Of a DNA stretch of 64,000 bases, positions 61,283 to 64,000 are shown in pieces (within the stretch, counting starts at the first letter, position 1; every line of letters begins with the position of its first letter). The translations under genes and the position numbers were made by a program. The stretch is from Segatella copri (GTDB taxonomy: Bacteria; Bacteroidota; Bacteroidia; Bacteroidales; Bacteroidaceae). The notes under the pieces are model-generated. The model saw nothing but the letters and a program-made list of their open reading frames with translations, did no database searches and had not been told where the DNA came from. The DNA is taken from assembly GCF_026015295.1 (NCBI RefSeq), contig NZ_JAPDUW010000001.1, positions 310,001 through 374,000 on the forward strand, read 5' to 3'.

Positions 61283-62596
61283 ATGAAGAAGATAGTTATG
61301 ATTATATTGGCTGCCGCTCATTTCGCTTGGGCTGGCGCACAGGTTAAACCAGTGGATGGCCGTATCTCGAAAATGAAACTCACGGCTACCGAACTGGCTC
61401 ACTATATGGCTCCAGGAGTCAACCTGGGTAATACGATGGAGGCGTGCGACTGGAACGATGTCTTTACCAATCAGGCTGGACTGAAGTCGGAAACTTCATG
61501 GCAGAATGATAAGACTACTGAGAGTTATATCCGGAGCTTGAAACAGCAGGGATTCAACAGTCTTCGTATCCCTACATCCTGGGTGGCTGGACATCTTACG
61601 GATAAGGAGAATATGACCATAGATCCTGTCTGGATGAAACGAATCAAGGAAATCGTAAACTATGGTCTCAATGCCGGTCTCTGTGTCATCATCAACGAAC
61701 ACTGGGATGGCGGATGGATGGAGCATGATGCCTTTACCAGCGGGGCGAATGTGGCAGAGCATAAGGAGATGTTCCGCAAGCTGTGGACGAATATAGCAAA
61801 GGAATTCAAGACATATGACCAGCGGGTTCTCTTTGCTGCCCTCAACGAACCGGGAGTGGGAGGCGCCAGTCCGCAGGTTCAAGGCGACATGCTGGCTCCT
61901 GATAGTAAGGAGTTTGCCGACCGGCTCCTGGCATACGAACAGGTGTTTATCGATGCCGTCCGTGCTACCGGTGGTAATAATGCCAGCCGTGTGCTCATCG
62001 TACAGACTCCAAAGACCGAGATTGATTTGGCTGCCAAGGATTCTTACGACATCACCCGTCTGAAAGATAATGCGAAGAACCGTCTGATGGCAGAGGTTCA
62101 TTTCTACGATCCTTATATATTTACCTTGATGGACAAAGATGCCGATTGGGGCAAGGTGGCACTCTATTGGAAGGGACATGCGCCTGCCGATGACCAGGGA
62201 CGAACCGTAAACACCATCTGGTATGATAATAAGAACGTGGATGCCTACCAGCATATCACCAATCAGGTGATGAAGATGAAACAGAAGTTTGTAGATCTGG
62301 GCTATCCGGTAGTCATCGGCGAATATGGTGCCAACCGTAAGGATGCCTCTCTCTTCGGTGGTAATCAGGAGAAGCATAATGAGAGTATGATGGCATGGTA
62401 TGGTGCTGTGACTGCCGAAATGATGAAGGCAGGACTTATCCCATACGTCTGGGATATCAATGTGCAGCCTCTTCCTCACATGACCATCTTCGACAGAAAA
62501 AAGCAGGTAGTTTCCGACTCCTATATATTTAAAGGTGTGATGCAGGGAGCAGCCGAAGGGATGGAAGATTACCTGAAAATCTATCCGAAACCTTAG
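61283..62596 (+). CDS. Secreted glycoside hydrolase family 5 enzyme
   Basis: A 437-residue enzyme with a cleavable signal peptide (MKKIVMIILAAAHFAWAGAQ) and no lipobox, so it is probably periplasmic. The single GH5 domain is closely related to that of the preceding gene: GVNLGNTMEA, EHWDGGWMEH, Glu189 (ALNEPG) as acid/base and Glu347 (VIGEYGAN) as nucleophile. It likely cleaves imported oligosaccharides. The similarity suggests gene duplication followed by change of location signal. It has its own promoter and a terminator. Confidence 0.95.
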   Translation: MKKIVMIILAAAHFAWAGAQVKPVDGRISKMKLTATELAHYMAPGVNLGNTMEACDWNDVFTNQAGLKSETSWQNDKTTESYIRSLKQQGFNSLRIPTSWVAGHLTDKENMTIDPVWMKRIKEIVNYGLNAGLCVIINEHWDGGWMEHDAFTSGANVAEHKEMFRKLWTNIAKEFKTYDQRVLFAALNEPGVGGASPQVQGDMLAPDSKEFADRLLAYEQVFIDAVRATGGNNASRVLIVQTPKTEIDLAAKDSYDITRLKDNAKNRLMAEVHFYDPYIFTLMDKDADWGKVALYWKGHAPADDQGRTVNTIWYDNKNVDAYQHITNQVMKMKQKFVDLGYPVVIGEYGANRKDASLFGGNQEKHNESMMAWYGAVTAEMMKAGLIPYVWDINVQPLPHMTIFDRKKQVVSDSYIFKGVMQGAAEGMEDYLKIYPKP

Positions 62597-62650
62597 AAAA
62601 AAGCAGAAAAAGCAATAATAAATAAGCATAGTTTAGATTTATATGTAGAA

Positions 62651-62685
62651 AGGGCAAAAAAGTATCATGCTTTTTTGCCCTTATT
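62651..62685 (+). terminator. Terminator of the second GH5 gene
   Basis: A 12-bp stem AGGGCAAAAAAG/CTTTTTTGCCCT with a 7-base loop is followed by TATT. Confidence 0.75.
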
Positions 62686-62688
62686 TAG

Positions 62689-62696
62689 TATCTTTG
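62689..62696 (+). promoter_or_regulatory. Predicted -7 box of the GH5_7 gene
   Basis: TATCTTTG lies 43 bases upstream of the ATG at 62739. No -33 element is clear. Confidence 0.5.
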
Positions 62697-62738
62697 CAAC
62701 CGAAAATGAATCTTTAAACTGTAAACTTAAATAAATAA

Positions 62739-64000
62739 ATGAAGAAGATATTTGTTTTTTTGATGATGGCGTTGGCTACATGCAATATCTCAGCGAAGTC
62801 GAACTTTGTGCAGGTGAAGGACGGACATTTCGTTCGTGATGGTAAACCTTATTATTATGTAGGTACCAATTTCTGGTATGGAGCAATCCTCGGTTCAGAA
62901 GGACAGGGCGGCAACCGTGAGCGTCTCTGTAGGGAACTCGATAAGATGAAGGAGATGGGCATTGATAATCTCCGCATCCTGGTGGGCTCTGATGGAAAGC
63001 GAGAAGTGAAGACCAAGGTTGAGCCGACGCTGCAGGAAGCTCCGGGCATTTATAACGATACAATTCTTGCCGGTCTCGACTATCTGCTGATGGAGATGGG
63101 CAAACGCAAGATGCTGGCCGTGCTCTATCTGAACAATTCCTGGGAATGGAGTGGCGGTTATGGCTATTACCTGGAGCAGGCTGGTTTGGGTCAGGCTCCC
63201 CGTCCTAACGAAGATGGATATCCTGCCTTCATGAACTTCGTTGCCAAATATGCATCCTGCGAAAAGGCGCATCAGCTATTCTATGATTATGTGAAATTCA
63301 TACTTACGAGAACCAACAGATATACAAAGAAGAAGTATAAGGATGACCCGGCCATCATGTCATGGCAGATAGGTAATGAGCCTCGTGCTTTCAGCAAAGA
63401 GCAGTTGCCTGCTTTCGAAAAGTGGCTGGGTGAAGCGAGCAAGCTGATCCGTTCGCTCGATAAGAATCATCTGATTTCTATCGGTAGCGAAGGCAAATGG
63501 GGATGTGAAGGAGAACTGAACTGTTGGGAACGGATCTGTGCCGACAAGAATGTGGATTATTGCAACATTCATCTTTGGCCATACAACTGGAGTTGGGCGA
63601 GAAAAGACCATTTGCAGGAAGATTTGGGAATCTCCTGCAAGAACACAAAGGAGTATATTGATGAACATCTTGAGGTATGCGGACGTATCAGGAAGCCATT
63701 GGTGATGGAGGAGTTCGGCTATCCTCGTGATGGTTTCTCTTTCTCAACTTCTTCTACAACAGAAGCACGTGATGGATATTATAAGTATGTGTTCAGTCTT
63801 GTTGGCGACAATGCTGCATCCGGCGGTTACTTTGCCGGTTGTAACTTCTGGGGATGGGGCGGTTTTGCCAATCCTAAGCATGAGCAGTGGCAGGTAGGTG
63901 ATGACTACACCGGTGATCCTGCTCAGGAAGCGCAAGGTCTGAACTCCGTTTTCTCTACCGATAAATCTACATTGGATGTAGTAAAGACGCAGGTAGACAG
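62739..64000 (+). CDS. Glycoside hydrolase family 5 beta-mannanase type (GH5_7), 3' end outside window
   Basis: The frame is open from the ATG at 62739 to the window end (420 complete codons). Signal peptide MKKIFVFLMMALATCNISAK (residues 1-20). GH5 landmarks are GTNFWYGA (42-49), LNNSWEWSGGY (131-141), the acid/base Glu214 (WQIGNEPRAF) and the nucleophile in LVMEEFGYPRD (Glu325). The pair GNEPR and EEFG with a Trp-rich second half (FWGWGG) is that of GH5_7 endo-beta-mannanases. It supports a mannan or glucomannan target for the whole locus. The true end cannot be placed. Confidence 0.9.
   Translation, partial: MKKIFVFLMMALATCNISAKSNFVQVKDGHFVRDGKPYYYVGTNFWYGAILGSEGQGGNRERLCRELDKMKEMGIDNLRILVGSDGKREVKTKVEPTLQEAPGIYNDTILAGLDYLLMEMGKRKMLAVLYLNNSWEWSGGYGYYLEQAGLGQAPRPNEDGYPAFMNFVAKYASCEKAHQLFYDYVKFILTRTNRYTKKKYKDDPAIMSWQIGNEPRAFSKEQLPAFEKWLGEASKLIRSLDKNHLISIGSEGKWGCEGELNCWERICADKNVDYCNIHLWPYNWSWARKDHLQEDLGISCKNTKEYIDEHLEVCGRIRKPLVMEEFGYPRDGFSFSTSSTTEARDGYYKYVFSLVGDNAASGGYFAGCNFWGWGGFANPKHEQWQVGDDYTGDPAQEAQGLNSVFSTDKSTLDVVKTQVD

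Noticed and set aside
1..64000. tRNA, rRNA or prophage genes
   Set aside because: No cloverleaf-like intergenic segments, no rRNA core sequences and no phage structural genes were recognised while reading the gaps on both strands; a tRNAscan or Rfam run was not possible.

Overview
The window is a 64-kb stretch of a Bacteroidota chromosome, most likely a gut Prevotella/Segatella of the P. copri type. This rests on three things seen in the sequence: promoters of the Bacteroidota form (a TAnnTTTG -7 box, often with a TTTG/TTG element 19-21 bases upstream, and few Shine-Dalgarno sites), a SusC/SusD-type polysaccharide utilization locus, and lineage-typical genes such as fused FeoA-FeoB, CcsBA, DUF4105/Lnb and the ZapA-Rny pair. 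The species is inference. No rRNA, tRNA, CRISPR array or intact insertion sequence was found.

Layout. 1-3.1 kb: the 3' part of a type I restriction hsdR gene and a convergent MntA/HepT toxin-antitoxin pair. 3.1-5.9 kb: an SGNH hydrolase and an MFS carrier with intergenic tandem arrays. 5.9-12 kb: feoAB and secA. 12-20.3 kb: envelope genes (DUF4105/Lnb, an outer-membrane barrel protein, lptC, a CorC-type protein, a PpiD-like chaperone). 20.4-23.9 kb: a Wzz/tyrosine-kinase polysaccharide gene and rfbA. 24-27.8 kb: zapA, rny and a TtcA-like enzyme. 28-33.6 kb: a transglutaminase-like protein, Rpn-family nuclease genes (one intact, one internally deleted, one 65-base scar), a Crp/Fnr regulator and hcp. 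33.6-42.8 kb: ccsBA, a di-heme oxidoreductase, imelysin, a porin and, divergently, a hemerythrin-LuxR fusion regulator, followed by a second LuxR protein. 42.9-49.5 kb: a phospholipase-D-like protein, kdsD, kdsA, an MscS-type channel and a sugar kinase. 49.8-64 kb: susC, susD, two candidate surface glycan-binding lipoproteins and three GH5 genes, the last (GH5_7 mannanase type) cut by the window end; the likely target is a beta-mannan or glucomannan.

The most interesting region is 33-42 kb. A regulator that keeps all six diiron ligand positions of YtfE/RIC hemerythrin proteins, but lacks their Cys pair and ends in a LuxR helix-turn-helix, is transcribed away from a porin-imelysin-di-heme oxidoreductase cluster. 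The two promoters are nearly mirror images: each -33 element lies in one arm of the inverted repeat GCAATACCTA/TAGGTATTGC. The metabolic transcript starts with a leader closed by a 10-bp helix around 106 nt that matches no riboswitch class I could recognise. A similar half-site lies upstream of the iron transporter gene feoAB. Nearby, hcp has a near-perfect 30-bp palindrome centred about 41.5 bases before its predicted transcription start, the class II activator position for a Crp/Fnr protein, and a Crp/Fnr gene lies about 1.3 kb away. Together these suggest, as inference, an iron/nitric-oxide/redox regulatory module.

A second unexplained feature is a set of three intergenic arrays of degenerate tandem repeats. 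All have a period of exactly 22 bp although their sequences differ, and each lies directly 3' of a coding gene.
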